Assembly (NCBI RefSeq): GCF_037963145.1
Contig: NZ_CP150144.1
Span: forward strand, 496,001 to 560,000
DNA from: Oceanobacillus sp. FSL K6-2867
Lineage (GTDB): Bacteria > Bacillota > Bacilli > Bacillales > Amphibacillaceae
Direction of reading: 5' to 3'
Length of the DNA stretch: 64,000 nucleotides
How positions within the stretch are numbered: the stretch's first letter is position 1; each line of letters opens with the position of its first letter. The notes under the pieces are model-generated. The model was not told where the DNA came from, made no database searches, and saw nothing but the letters and a program-made list of their open reading frames with translations. A program made the position numbers and the translations under genes. Shown in pieces: positions 52,595 to 62,679 of the stretch.

Positions 52595-52638
52595 GCCCCC
52601 TTCACAATGTACCATATATTTGTATGCATGAAGGGGGC
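52595..52638 (-). promoter_or_regulatory. Perfect 10-bp hairpin hiding the yunC ribosome binding site
   Basis: GCCCCCTTCA (52638-52629) and TGAAGGGGGC (52604-52595), read on the minus strand, pair perfectly around a 24-base loop. The right arm holds the GAAGGGGG ribosome site, about 8 bases before the yunC ATG. No T run follows, so it is not a good terminator. Confidence 0.7.
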
Positions 52639-52662
52639 AACGTGTCACAACAAGCAAAATGC

Positions 52663-54072
52663 TCAAGCTTGATTTGAAGAAAACTTTGCGCGAAGTGTCT
52701 GTGCAAGCAAATCCCTTAAAAATTCCGGCACGAAATAATGCTTCGAATCTGATTTTGCTACCTCTGGCAATAAACGACCGAATGTAAAGGTGTCCGCAGT
52801 CGCAATATAATAAGTACGATCTGGATCGATTGGCGCGCCATTTTGGAACAAAACCTGTTTCACATACTCCTCACCATTATTATGAAACGCTGTCTCTACC
52901 TGAAGTCCAGCAAACATCATTCTTCCCAATACCTTCCCGCGGAATCCGAAGCCTTTTAATTCCAGCTGCGTAAATTCCTTTGTCAGGGAGGCACGGACAA
53001 CCTCAATCAATTCATTTCCCTTCAGATCTACAACAACAGGATTAATCGGATGTGGACAAATTCGATGTATATCCTTATACGTAACAGCTCCTACAGGCAA
53101 TCCTTCCAGCAACAGGCCATTATTCAGCATCGCCGCATCGGCTTTTGTCCATTCCATAACTGTATTCGCCAGTTCCTGCACGATTGGTGTACTCCCATAC
53201 CAATTGACATCCAATGGTCTGTCAATCTGTACAACGGTTTCTCCTAGTAAGCTATCAGCTTTTTTTTGCATCGAACGTAATGTCTGATCCGTTTCAGCAT
53301 CCTTTTCCAAATGCGTAATATCAGTTGTATACGCTTCTTTTTTCACCAATCGTTTTTGCTTATGGTCCCATGTGAGAATAACTTCACCAATATAAACGCA
53401 ATGCTTTCCTGCTGCAGTAATGAGAGCATTATTGACATATTCACCAGTACGAAGTAAATGGTGGGTATGTCCGCCGATTATCGCATCTACAGCATCATAC
53501 CTTCTTGCAATTTCCTGATCTACAGTAATACCAAGATGCGACATGACAATAATAATATCTGCGTATTGCTCTAGATCTTTCATATATTTGTCCAAAACTT
53601 CAAATTCGGGTGAAACATGCCAATTTAACAGTTCATAAAAGGCATTAAATGGCGCAGTTAAACCAATCATTCCGATTCTCAAGCCTTGAGCAGTTTCAAT
53701 TTTAACGGTTGGACGAAGCCATGGCGGCTGAATGTTATCGGTGCTGTGAAGGTTTGCACAGGTGACTTCGAATGCAGCCTCATCATATAAGTGGTATAAA
53801 TCCTGATGCGACATCGTGATTCCTTCATTATTGCCTATGGTCACAAAATCATAATCTGCATCATTCAATAGCCTGACATTCGCCCTCCCCATCGATGCTT
53901 CTGTTATCGGATGGGAGCGGTCTACATGATCACCAATGTCAATTGTCCAGTTCAATTCACCATGTTTATTTCGTAGTGTTCTTGCTTCATTTAAATAGGT
54001 CACAACACGTGGCCATTGTTCAAAATTACTATGCAAATCATTTGTATAATAAAAGTAGAGTTTCTCTTCCAT
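52663..54072 (-). CDS. yunD: Metallophosphatase/5'-nucleotidase-like protein YunD
   Basis: 469 residues, no signal peptide. Metallophos motifs: YTNDLHSNFEQWPRV near 9-23, DIGDHVDRS near 45-53, IGNNEG near 78-83, IVMSHLG near 175-181 and IIGGHTHHLL near 198-207. A C-terminal 5'-nucleotidase domain follows (AAMLNNGLL, ICPHPINPVVVDLKGNELIEVV). Absence of an export signal suggests a cytoplasmic nucleotide hydrolase. It begins 12 bases after the yunE stop, so co-transcribed. Confidence 0.93.
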   Translation of the reverse strand: MEEKLYFYYTNDLHSNFEQWPRVVTYLNEARTLRNKHGELNWTIDIGDHVDRSHPITEASMGRANVRLLNDADYDFVTIGNNEGITMSHQDLYHLYDEAAFEVTCANLHSTDNIQPPWLRPTVKIETAQGLRIGMIGLTAPFNAFYELLNWHVSPEFEVLDKYMKDLEQYADIIIVMSHLGITVDQEIARRYDAVDAIIGGHTHHLLRTGEYVNNALITAAGKHCVYIGEVILTWDHKQKRLVKKEAYTTDITHLEKDAETDQTLRSMQKKADSLLGETVVQIDRPLDVNWYGSTPIVQELANTVMEWTKADAAMLNNGLLLEGLPVGAVTYKDIHRICPHPINPVVVDLKGNELIEVVRASLTKEFTQLELKGFGFRGKVLGRMMFAGLQVETAFHNNGEEYVKQVLFQNGAPIDPDRTYYIATADTFTFGRLLPEVAKSDSKHYFVPEFLRDLLAQTLRAKFSSNQA

Positions 54073-54084
54073 TTACATAACCCC

Positions 54085-54921
54085 TTAGGATAATCCTTGA
54101 AAAATCATACGCAATCCAATAAATATTAATATAAGACGTAATCCCCATTCTAATACTTTTCCCGGAAGAAGCTGATTTACCTTCGCACCTAGCTTCCCAC
54201 CAATCCAGGCCCCCGGAATAAAGAATAAAACATATTCCCATGCAATATGCCCAAGAATTATATGAGTGCTTGCTCCAACAATACTGACAAAGAAAATCAT
54301 AAACATTGAAGTTGCTGTTGCAATATGCGCAGGGAAACCGAACAATAGAATCATTGCCGGCACCATTATGGAACCACCGCCAATTCCAAAAAGCCCTGAT
54401 AATGTCCCGACAATCAATGATAGTGCAAAAGCCCCTATAACCGGTACACGGTATCGATATGTCTCCCCGAACAATTCATATGTACGAACACCCTTTTCAG
54501 TCCCAGAGAATTCTTTTTTAGAATTTCGATCCCTTTTAATAAAGAAAAGAAGGGATATAACGATCATTAATACACCGAAATATAATAAAAATGACTGCGA
54601 ATCAACAAACTGATTTAACCATGATCCAATTGCACCGCCTGGAATACTTCCTGTAAGGAATAAGAGCCCTGTTTTATAGTCAACCCGTTTCCCCTTTGCA
54701 TATGCAAGTGTCGAGGATAGTGCCGTAACAATCATCGCAATCAAAGAAATTCCAACAATAGACTGTGGTGTCACCCATGCAAAGCTGTCTAAAAATGAGC
54801 TTGCCAGTAGTAAAGTGGGTATCAGAATAATTCCTCCGCCAAGCCCCATTATTGAGCCGACAAATGCGGTAATCATTCCAATAGCTAAACATATAATAAA
54901 AACCAAAACAACCCCTACCAT
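54085..54921 (-). CDS. yunE: TauE/SafE-family membrane transporter YunE
   Basis: 278 residues with eight hydrophobic segments. The two repeated half-motifs AFVGSIMGLGGGIILIPTLLL (about 19-39) and GTLSGLFGIGGGSIMVPAMILLFG (about 171-194) are characteristic of the TauE/SafE sulfite/organosulfonate exporter family. The substrate is not defined. First gene of the yunE-yunD-yunC unit. Confidence 0.92.
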   Translation of the reverse strand: MVGVVLVFIICLAIGMITAFVGSIMGLGGGIILIPTLLLASSFLDSFAWVTPQSIVGISLIAMIVTALSSTLAYAKGKRVDYKTGLLFLTGSIPGGAIGSWLNQFVDSQSFLLYFGVLMIVISLLFFIKRDRNSKKEFSGTEKGVRTYELFGETYRYRVPVIGAFALSLIVGTLSGLFGIGGGSIMVPAMILLFGFPAHIATATSMFMIFFVSIVGASTHIILGHIAWEYVLFFIPGAWIGGKLGAKVNQLLPGKVLEWGLRLILIFIGLRMIFQGLS

Positions 54922-55251
54922 CTGTAATATTGTACCTATATCTTATCATATCGATGAAGTAAACTCGCATTATATTCAGTTAAAAATATTCTTATTAGCT
55001 TTGTATATTTTTTTAAAAACCAAAAGAGGTATTCTACAAACAGGAGATCCTCTTAAATCAGCTTTTAATCGAACCTGTGCAGCTCAGCATCTCCAGGAGT
55101 TATTTACTCTACTGTGAATAATTCTGTTTTACAATGTTATATTCTTTCTCTTTATATCATTATTATAATATGAACACAATTGACAGAATGAGTAAGCCTT
55201 CTGTATTCAATGGATAAATAAATTAGCAAACAATTAACATGGTACTATTTC
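54922..55251. other. Intergenic region, no gene seen
   Basis: AT-rich and without supported genes. It should hold the yunE promoter. A short imperfect inverted repeat around AAGAGG/CCTCTT is near 55023-55054. Confidence 0.35.
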
Positions 55252-56187
55252 TTAATCATAGTAGTGTCTCCTTAAACTATTTCTTCTCAAAGCCTTCTTA
55301 TAAATAAATCGATCGATTATGCCAGATCCTAAAACAACTCCCGTTACAATTAGAATAAAACCAAAGAAATGAGCAAATGAAATTTGTTCTCCAAGGAATA
55401 AAAAGGAACCCAGCAACGCAAAAAAAGGTTGTAAATTCATAAAAATCGATGATTTACCTGGTCCTATACTCTGAATTGCATGATTGTAAAGAAATTGACC
55501 AAGTGCTGTTGCGAAAATAGCGGAAGCAAGAAAGATAGACCAGCCAAGCAAAGTCCCATCTTGCAAACTTGAAATACCTTTTGGTTCCAACACCAAACTG
55601 ATACTAAACAATAAAAATGACCCTATCAACAAGGTAGTTGCAGTAACTAATCTCGCTTCCATCGTTTCAGTTGCTTTTTTTATGTAAATAAAACTTAACG
55701 CTTGGGATAGTACTGCAAGGAAAATATAAATATCGCCAATATTCAATGTCAGACCATCTATATTCCCAACTAGAATAACGAAAGCAACACCGGACAAGCC
55801 AAAAACAATGCCAATTATTCTCATCACGGAAAGCTTATCTTCTAACAATTTACTTGCAAGTATGGAAGTAAATAATGGTACTGTCCCTAACAGCAAACCA
55901 GAATTGGAAGCAGTCGTCTGCGTCAGCCCAACCGATAGAAAAAAATGATGGGCAGCTACCCCTGTAACCGATATGAGAATAATATAAAGAAATTCTTGTT
56001 TTTTAGGTAAACGAATTTGTTTTCTTGCCCATAAGATTAAATACACAATAACAGCCGCTAAGAAAATGCGAAAAGAAGTAATTGTCACTGCTGCAAATTG
56101 GCCTACGATTACTTTAATTGCAATCACATTAAATCCCCACAAGACCATAACTAAAACAAGCTGCCCATACATCAGGGGGTTCCCCAT
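55252..56187 (-). CDS. EamA/DMT-family transporter
   Basis: 311 residues, ten membrane helices in two EamA repeats (first about 9-140, second about 150-295). Typical segments: VLWGFNVIAIKVIVGQFAAVTITSFRIFLAA, LLLGTVPLFTSILASKLLEDKLSVMRIIG and the second-repeat MNLQPFFALLGSFLFLGEQIS. It is probably a metabolite or amino acid exporter. Single gene; the substrate is unknown. Confidence 0.9.
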   Translation of the reverse strand: MGNPLMYGQLVLVMVLWGFNVIAIKVIVGQFAAVTITSFRIFLAAVIVYLILWARKQIRLPKKQEFLYIILISVTGVAAHHFFLSVGLTQTTASNSGLLLGTVPLFTSILASKLLEDKLSVMRIIGIVFGLSGVAFVILVGNIDGLTLNIGDIYIFLAVLSQALSFIYIKKATETMEARLVTATTLLIGSFLLFSISLVLEPKGISSLQDGTLLGWSIFLASAIFATALGQFLYNHAIQSIGPGKSSIFMNLQPFFALLGSFLFLGEQISFAHFFGFILIVTGVVLGSGIIDRFIYKKALRRNSLRRHYYD

Positions 56188-56505
56188 TTAATCCCTTCTT
56201 TCGTTACTTTTACTACAACTGCTATCCAATGTTTTTTCCAGCATCCCTTATGCATCATCTTTTAGTTCAGGTCCTATTCTCTAGGCCCTATACCAGCTTT
56301 ATCTTATCAGCATGCTGGAAGAGTTTGAAGACTACACTGGAAGCTTACAGAACCAAATGCAAGAATCAGTTTTATGAAAATTGCTGAGCAGCCCATATTT
56401 ACCCAACTAGTTAACTATTTCATATAATTCCCTATTAAGATATAATACTGTCCTGCCATTATATGTTCTTTAAATTATTTCAATCATACAATAATAAGTA
56501 ACTGT
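56188..56505. other. Intergenic region, no gene seen
   Basis: No supported reading frame, hairpin terminator or recognised operator. It should hold the EamA gene promoter. Confidence 0.35.
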
Positions 56506-57627
56506 TTACACCTCTTCCCCTTCAATAAACACCCGCTCCACTTTAGCCATTAAATCAAAAGGACTCCCACTCCAAATAACGAAATCAGCATCCTTCCCCG
56601 GCTCAATGGAGCCCACACGATTTTCAATTCCGAGATGTTTTGCGGCATTTAGTGTAATCGTTTGAAGCGCCTCCTGTTCACTTAGCCCATTACGAATTGC
56701 ATGAACAGCGCTTGTTGCAAGGTAATCAATTCCAACAACTGGATGATCTGTCGTAAGCGAGCAAGATATACCAGCATCTATTAACGTTTTAATTGTTGTC
56801 CAGCCCTTATCCTTTAATTCCACTTTCGAACGGGTAGACATCGTTGGACCAACAGACACTTTTACATTGTGTTCAGCTATGAATTCCGAAATTTTATGTC
56901 CCTCTGTACAATGTTCGATAGTCATATCGATATCAAATTCACGTTTGATGCGAAGCGCTGTAAGAATGTCATCCGCTCGATGGGCATGAACACGCAGTGG
57001 AATCTCTTTCTTCAGGACCTTCGCTAAATTCTCTAAGTCTAGTTTTCGTTCTTTTTCCTCTTTTTGCAAATAGTTTTGTGCTTCGATTAGTTTCTCTCGC
57101 AACTGGGCGGCAACACCCATTCTCGTAACAGGCATTCTTCCTTTTCCGCCATGAAATCGTTTCGGATTTTCTCCTAAGGCAGCTTTCATACCTGATGGTG
57201 CTTTTACGACCATTTCATCGACAATATTTCCAGCGGTTTTTAATACTGCCATTTCACCACCAATAACATTGGCACTCCCCGGCATAACTTGAACGGTCGT
57301 AACACCGGATCTTCTTGCATCCTTAAACCCAATTTCCATTGGATTAATTCCATCAATCGCACGTAAGCTGGGGGTAACGGAACTGCTCGTTTCATTATAA
57401 TCAGCTCCTTCTATCCCAACACCTTCCTCAGAAATTCCTAAATGGGTGTGCACATCAATAAGACCTGGGGTTAGTACTTTCTCCTGTGCATTGATTATAC
57501 GAAAAGAATCTGTAACCTCATTCACGGGTATGAGCTTCGTGAATTTCCCTTTTTCAACGATTAGAGCTCGATCTTCGAATCTATTTCCTTTCCCGTCATA
57601 AATAATTGCATTGGTTATTGCAAGCAT
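56506..57627 (-). CDS. Imidazolonepropionase-like amidohydrolase
   Basis: 373 residues from the ATG at 57627, nine bases behind AAGGAGTG; the GTG at 57636 lies within that site. Metal-binding motif GLIDVHTHLG near 54-63, the later LRVHAHRADDI (His-x-His), IEHCTEG and LTTDHPV (catalytic Asp) form the amidohydrolase centre. The C-terminus closes with the usual ENRVGSIEPGKDADFVIWSGSPFD. The substrate is unknown; cyclic amides or dipeptide-like compounds are possible. Divergent from the binding lipoprotein gene. Confidence 0.88.
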   Translation of the reverse strand: MLAITNAIIYDGKGNRFEDRALIVEKGKFTKLIPVNEVTDSFRIINAQEKVLTPGLIDVHTHLGISEEGVGIEGADYNETSSSVTPSLRAIDGINPMEIGFKDARRSGVTTVQVMPGSANVIGGEMAVLKTAGNIVDEMVVKAPSGMKAALGENPKRFHGGKGRMPVTRMGVAAQLREKLIEAQNYLQKEEKERKLDLENLAKVLKKEIPLRVHAHRADDILTALRIKREFDIDMTIEHCTEGHKISEFIAEHNVKVSVGPTMSTRSKVELKDKGWTTIKTLIDAGISCSLTTDHPVVGIDYLATSAVHAIRNGLSEQEALQTITLNAAKHLGIENRVGSIEPGKDADFVIWSGSPFDLMAKVERVFIEGEEV

Positions 57628-57822
57628 GAATAACACTCCTTCAAGGTTAATTGGTAGTATCCTAGATTTCTCATAAAAAAATAGCTGATGAGCCTTTTTC
57701 CCTAACTTTTTAAATAATTTCCGTTAGCATGCTATTGTTTTATTCTAAAAGTTATTATATATTAATTATTATATCTTTTGTACAAATTTAGACATTTTCC
57801 GACACGAGAGGAGCACACAAAA

Positions 57823-59424
57823 TTGTTTGAATCATTAAAAAAATACTCATTATTGCTAGTAAGCATCTTTTTCTTAGCTGTTATACTTACAGCTTGTGCT
57901 AGTGAACCAGAAGAATCTTCTTCCAGCTCAAAAGGTGGAGAAGAAACGGCAGGCGGGAAAGATTTAGTCATCTCTACTGCTTCTGATGCAATATCACTGG
58001 ATCCCGCCGGGGCGAATGATGTCCCTTCATTCGATGTTCAAAACAATATTTTTGAAAGATTGGTATCTTACGATCAAAATATGGAACTTCAGCCAGGACT
58101 TGCAAAAAGCTGGGAACAAATTGACGAAACAACCTGGGAGTTTAAACTACGTGAAGGGGTAACCTTCCATGACGGTTCTGAATTTAATGCCGAAGCTGTA
58201 AAAGCGAACATAGAACGCATCAATGATCCAGAAGTTGCAGCTCCTGCAGCATACTTACTTGATATGATTAGCGAAGTTGTAGTTATAGATGATTATACCG
58301 TTCAGTTCAAAACTGAATTCCCGTACTCTGGTTTGCCTTCCAACCTAAGTCATTCTGTTTCAGGTATGGTGTCTCCGGAACAAATCCGTGAAGATTATGC
58401 TGCAATGGAAGAAGGAGAATCTGTTGGCAGTGTTATCAATGCAAACCCAATAGGAACCGGCTTCTTGAAATTTGACGATTGGCAGCCTGGACAGCTTATC
58501 CGTCTAGTGAAAAACGAAGTATATTGGGAAGAACCAGCAAAAATCGATTCTGTTACATTTAAGGTTGTACCAGAAGATTTAACACGTATTGCTGAATTGG
58601 AAACAGGAGACACCCATATTTCGAATCCATTAAGTTCTTCGGATGTATCACAAATCGAAGCTAAAGAAAATTTATCAGTTGTACAGCAAGGCAGTCTGGC
58701 ACTTGATTATCTTGGATTTAATACTGCAAAAGCGCCATTTGACGACAAGCTTGTCCGTCAGGCAATTACGATGGCGATTGATAAAAATCAAATAATTGAC
58801 GGGATTTACGAAGGGTATGCACAAGTTGCAGAAGGACCACTTCCACCAAATGTATACGGTTATGATGAAAATGTAGAAGGACTATCTGGTGACTTGGACA
58901 AAGCAAAAGAATTACTTTCTGAAGCAGGCTTCTCGGATGGATTTACAACAACCCTTATGACAAACGATACACGTGAACGCATGGATATTGCAACCAATGT
59001 TCAAGCGCAGCTTGCGGAAATTGGTATTACCGTTGAAATCGAAGTGTTAGAATGGGGAACATATATTGAAAAACTGGATGCAGGTGAACAGGAAATGTTT
59101 ATTTTAGGCTGGTCTAACAGTACTGCCCATGCGGACAATACATTTTATCCATTGTTCCACAGCGATAATCTTGGATCAGCTGGCAATACAGTTTTCTTTG
59201 ATGATAAAGAAATGAATGCATTAATTGAAGAAGCTCGCCAGACCCAAGATCAAGCTGAGCAGTTAGAACTTTATAAGCAAGCAGAAGAAATGCTTGTAGA
59301 TTTAGCTCCAATGACTTACTTGACACACAAAGATTATTTATTGGGTGTACGTGATGAAGTGAAGGGGTTAACGATGTACCCTTCCAAATTGTTAAATTTG
59401 AAAGAGGTATCTATTGAGGAATAA
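57823..59424 (+). CDS. Peptide/glutathione-type ABC transporter substrate-binding lipoprotein (SBP_bac_5)
   Basis: 533 residues from a TTG at 57823 with GAGAGGAG upstream. Signal peptide with lipobox ILTAC (Cys25). Family segments: SLDPAGANDVPSFDVQNNIFERLVSYD (about 62-88), TWEFKLREGVTFHDGSEFNAEAVKANIER (about 104-132) and FDDKLVRQAITMAIDKNQI. It is an OppA/DppA/GsiB-type binding protein in the outer face of the membrane. No permease or ATPase genes are next to it in the window, so it is an orphan here and must use components encoded elsewhere. Confidence 0.92.
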   Translation: MFESLKKYSLLLVSIFFLAVILTACASEPEESSSSSKGGEETAGGKDLVISTASDAISLDPAGANDVPSFDVQNNIFERLVSYDQNMELQPGLAKSWEQIDETTWEFKLREGVTFHDGSEFNAEAVKANIERINDPEVAAPAAYLLDMISEVVVIDDYTVQFKTEFPYSGLPSNLSHSVSGMVSPEQIREDYAAMEEGESVGSVINANPIGTGFLKFDDWQPGQLIRLVKNEVYWEEPAKIDSVTFKVVPEDLTRIAELETGDTHISNPLSSSDVSQIEAKENLSVVQQGSLALDYLGFNTAKAPFDDKLVRQAITMAIDKNQIIDGIYEGYAQVAEGPLPPNVYGYDENVEGLSGDLDKAKELLSEAGFSDGFTTTLMTNDTRERMDIATNVQAQLAEIGITVEIEVLEWGTYIEKLDAGEQEMFILGWSNSTAHADNTFYPLFHSDNLGSAGNTVFFDDKEMNALIEEARQTQDQAEQLELYKQAEEMLVDLAPMTYLTHKDYLLGVRDEVKGLTMYPSKLLNLKEVSIEE

Positions 59425-59437
59425 GCATACTTATTCA

Positions 59438-59475
59438 GGAAGCTGTCCAATCGTTTGGACAGCTTCCTCATTTTA
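59438..59475 (+). terminator. Terminator after the binding-protein gene
   Basis: GGAAGCTGTCCAA pairs perfectly with TTGGACAGCTTCC, followed by a T-rich stretch. Confidence 0.85.
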
Positions 59476-59638
59476 TATATTTATCTTCCAAAACCTCATA
59501 ATTACGAGGCTTAAGTTCACTCCTTTCTGTTTTATTATAGGGTATTTTTTATCCATTCATTTATGATCCCAGTTATAATGTCCACCAACTTCTTTACAGC
59601 AAGCTTCATTTGCTGTCACGGACTGCAGCTGAATTACC

Positions 59639-61117
59639 TTAGTCCTGAAGTAAACGAATTATAAAATCTTTTATATTTACAACCCGTGGATATATTGGTT
59701 GCTCCTTAGTTCCTGTTATTATCAACGGAACCAGAGATTCTTGTTTGTGCAATGAACCGTGTGCTGCACCAGAAAGATGAACAGGTGATGATTGGGCCTT
59801 AAATTCACAACCCGGTTTCGCATTGATGACAATGAAACGCCCCGAATGGGAGTTCAAAACACTATACAACCGAATTAACGCATCTGGATAGTTGCCATAG
59901 GTGAGTCTTTGTTCATTGATCAGATTTAAATCCAGAAGCGCAGCATCCCCTTCTATACTCCATGATTGATTATAAATATCAGTAAATTTCCCGGAAGGGC
60001 GATATTTCAGTGACCCTTCTTTCATACCAGATTCTACATGAATGAAGCTTTCATTTTTCCAGGCTATAATATCAATTCTCTCATCATTTTTGAGCTGTTC
60101 GATAATAGCAGACAACGGCAGACTGTCATCCAGTACATAAATATAAGACATCCGCTGATTTACACATAGAACGATCTGATCTTTCTTATATACTGGGCGT
60201 TTTATTCTAGAGATACGGTATTTTTTTAACCATTTTCTTAAATCAATGACAAATTCTCGATGATTTGTTCCTGTTGCAGAATGACCATTATCCCCCATCA
60301 CTAGCCATGTATTTTGATTAATTGCTTTCTCCCAGCTTGGATACACATCCAATATTTTTTGAATTTCTTTATCAATCTTTGTGATGCCTTTAATATCCAT
60401 CGGCCCCTTTAAATGAATTCGGGCATCCATGTCCTGAAATATACAGAAAGTAAATGAAGGAAGTTTGTTCTTTCTAATAAGATACTTAAGTTCCCGAGCA
60501 GTATATTTATAGTTTCCGGTAGCTATTTGCGTTGCGACCCCCCATGGACGTATCTTTGAAAATGTTCCTAAAGAAAAGATATTTGCTGCTTCCGTTGTCC
60601 ACTTTCCATATCTAAATCGCGTCAAGGCACTGAATAACTTTGGTGTTTGTAACTTTTGCGGGGTGTTTCCACGATATACAAAGGAATTAATGGAAGCTGA
60701 GTTCATTCCCTTTTTAGCTAATTCTTCATAAATTGTAGTGACTTCACTGCTCAGATGCTCATTATTCAGTCGGAAAAGCATATTATGGACCGTCCTGCGA
60801 ATCCCTAACCTAAACGTTTCCCTAAAACCAGTACCGTAGTTAATAATCTCTTTTTTGGAATTATCGAACCAAGTTAAACCAGGTATATGATGTTGGTCTG
60901 CATAAGTACCTGTCAAAAGGCTGCTGTCGATTGTTACCGACATGGTTGGAAATGAAGTCACCATATTCGTAAAATAACTGCCATTTTCCATCAAAAATTG
61001 TAAAGCTGGAGCTCGTCCAGTTTGGATAGCCACTTCCAGCGGTTCAGACATCAATGAATCGATGTTCAGCAAGATTACAGGTTTCACTAATTGTTTTTGT
61101 GTTTTTATAATTATCAT
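59639..61117 (-). CDS. Alkaline-phosphatase-superfamily phosphodiesterase/nucleotide pyrophosphatase-like protein
   Basis: 492 residues. The type I phosphodiesterase pattern is visible: VILLNIDSLMSEPLEVAIQTGRAPALQFL near the N-terminus with the metal Asp, SFPTMSVTIDSSLLTGTYADQHHIPGLTWFDN carrying the catalytic Thr/Ser, and WLVMGDNGHSATGTNHREF with the later Asp/His ligands, plus SGAAHGSLHKQE near the C-terminus. There is no clear signal peptide, so it may be cytoplasmic. The substrate is unknown. It is a single gene. Confidence 0.82.
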   Translation of the reverse strand: MIIIKTQKQLVKPVILLNIDSLMSEPLEVAIQTGRAPALQFLMENGSYFTNMVTSFPTMSVTIDSSLLTGTYADQHHIPGLTWFDNSKKEIINYGTGFRETFRLGIRRTVHNMLFRLNNEHLSSEVTTIYEELAKKGMNSASINSFVYRGNTPQKLQTPKLFSALTRFRYGKWTTEAANIFSLGTFSKIRPWGVATQIATGNYKYTARELKYLIRKNKLPSFTFCIFQDMDARIHLKGPMDIKGITKIDKEIQKILDVYPSWEKAINQNTWLVMGDNGHSATGTNHREFVIDLRKWLKKYRISRIKRPVYKKDQIVLCVNQRMSYIYVLDDSLPLSAIIEQLKNDERIDIIAWKNESFIHVESGMKEGSLKYRPSGKFTDIYNQSWSIEGDAALLDLNLINEQRLTYGNYPDALIRLYSVLNSHSGRFIVINAKPGCEFKAQSSPVHLSGAAHGSLHKQESLVPLIITGTKEQPIYPRVVNIKDFIIRLLQD

Positions 61118-61364
61118 CCTTACATAATATCCACTGCTTTGTATGTGAATTTTTTGCCTCTTTGCTTTAAAAGGTTTATATTTTCTTTAACAGCAACTCA
61201 GCGATGGTTGGCCAGCAGCGATCTTCGAATTTTTATTATTAATATAATGATTACTTAGTGTGAGCCTTATAAAAGCAATTAAAAATTACGGCTTAAGTGA
61301 ATTCCATATTACCTATTATTTTGCACAGTATCTATCATTTTATGAATGTCAGGAAAAATAAAAA
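61118..61364. other. Upstream region of the phosphodiesterase gene
   Basis: No gene seen between this gene and the MFS terminator. It should contain the promoter. Confidence 0.35.
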
Positions 61365-61403
61365 TAACCGCTGACACAGTTAGTGCTGTGTCAGCAGTTT
61401 GAT
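61365..61403 (-). terminator. Terminator after the MarR-MFS operon
   Basis: AACCGCTGACACAG pairs with CTGTGTCAGCAGTT (one mismatch), followed on the minus strand by ATTTTTATTTTT. Confidence 0.85.
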
Positions 61404-61478
61404 TTTCCTTCTATATTTTATATTTTGATTCGGAACGTACAAATATTGCATGCCGAACAAGCTGGATTTCTTTAAAAT

Positions 61479-62678
61479 CTAATTAATGTTTACATAGGAA
61501 CTGTTTTTCCCATGCAAAAAGAAATAAAGTACTGTCGTAACAAGAACCATTAGCCCCATAATAATATATAAGCTACTATATCCAGTTAGAGGAATCAGAT
61601 ATCCAAGTACATAAGGACCGAATCCAAGACCGGCATCAAGTGCGATATAGTAAGTTGATGTTGCTAAACCAATCCGATGTGGCGGTGTCATCTTAACCGC
61701 TATTGCTTGGGTAATGGATTGCATGTTACCGAATCCAAGACCAATCAGAACACCGGCTGCTAATAAGGTAATGCTATTCGTTGTGAAGCTTAAAAGGAGC
61801 AATCCTGCACCAAACAAAATAAAAGCTGGATACATAACTGCATTTTCACCTTTTAAGTCCATTAAGCGGCCTGTAAATGGACGTGATACTAAGATAGCTG
61901 CTGCATAGACAACGAAAAAAAAGCTTGCCACATCGACAAGATTAATTTCAATCGCATAGAAATTAATAAACGAAAGCACACTGGAATAACCAAGAGATAC
62001 AATAATCACAATCAGTGCAATTGGTAACGCACTTGGTTCTACAAAATCAGAAAACTTTAATTTCTTTCTTTCAGTAGCTTTTATAGGTGTTTCGATGACT
62101 GGCACCTTAACAAACAGAGATATAATAAAACTAATAACCGCTAATGCAAGACAAAAACCAAAAATCACTTGATAGCTCGTATGTGAGCTCATATATAATC
62201 CAAAGAATGGCCCAATTGCAGTTGCCAATGTAATACTCATGCTGAAATAGCCGATTCCTTCCCCTTTTCGGTCATCAGGAATCACCTTAGCAATAATAGT
62301 TCCTGTCGCTGTACTTGCCACCCCTAATGCAATTCCGTGCAATAAACGGGTTATCAGCAGAATTTCTATTCCTGCATGAATAAAGTATAAAAGGGATGTT
62401 AAAATAAAAAAGATAAGCCCATAATATAAAACTTGCTTGTTTCCAATAGAAGAAATCATTCGTCCAATAAATAAACGTCCTACTAATGTTCCGATGATAA
62501 ATATACCTGTTACAAGACCAGCTACACTCTCTGAAACTTGATATTTATCGACTGCATAAACAGCCATCGTTACTAATAATAGGTAAAAAACTAAATACAA
62601 GAAAAAATTTGCTGCTGCTACAATAATAAAATTTTTCGTCCATAATTGAGATTTTGTTTGTTTCACAGTATCTATCAC
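61479..62678 (-). CDS. Major facilitator superfamily transporter
   Basis: 399 residues, twelve membrane helices. The MFS motif GIFIIGTLVGRLFIGRMISSIGNKQVLYYG (about 54-83) and the mirrored GRPFTGRLMDLKGENAVMYP in the second half are visible. It starts one base after the stop of the marR-like gene and is co-transcribed with it, a usual arrangement for drug or metabolite exporters under their own MarR repressor. The substrate is unknown. Confidence 0.92.
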   Translation of the reverse strand: MIDTVKQTKSQLWTKNFIIVAAANFFLYLVFYLLLVTMAVYAVDKYQVSESVAGLVTGIFIIGTLVGRLFIGRMISSIGNKQVLYYGLIFFILTSLLYFIHAGIEILLITRLLHGIALGVASTATGTIIAKVIPDDRKGEGIGYFSMSITLATAIGPFFGLYMSSHTSYQVIFGFCLALAVISFIISLFVKVPVIETPIKATERKKLKFSDFVEPSALPIALIVIIVSLGYSSVLSFINFYAIEINLVDVASFFFVVYAAAILVSRPFTGRLMDLKGENAVMYPAFILFGAGLLLLSFTTNSITLLAAGVLIGLGFGNMQSITQAIAVKMTPPHRIGLATSTYYIALDAGLGFGPYVLGYLIPLTGYSSLYIIMGLMVLVTTVLYFFLHGKNSSYVNIN

Positions 62679-62679
62679 T

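Noticed and set aside
54815..55117. 100-codon plus-strand frame upstream of yunE
   Set aside because: It is mostly antisense to yunE, has no ribosome site and no family resemblance.
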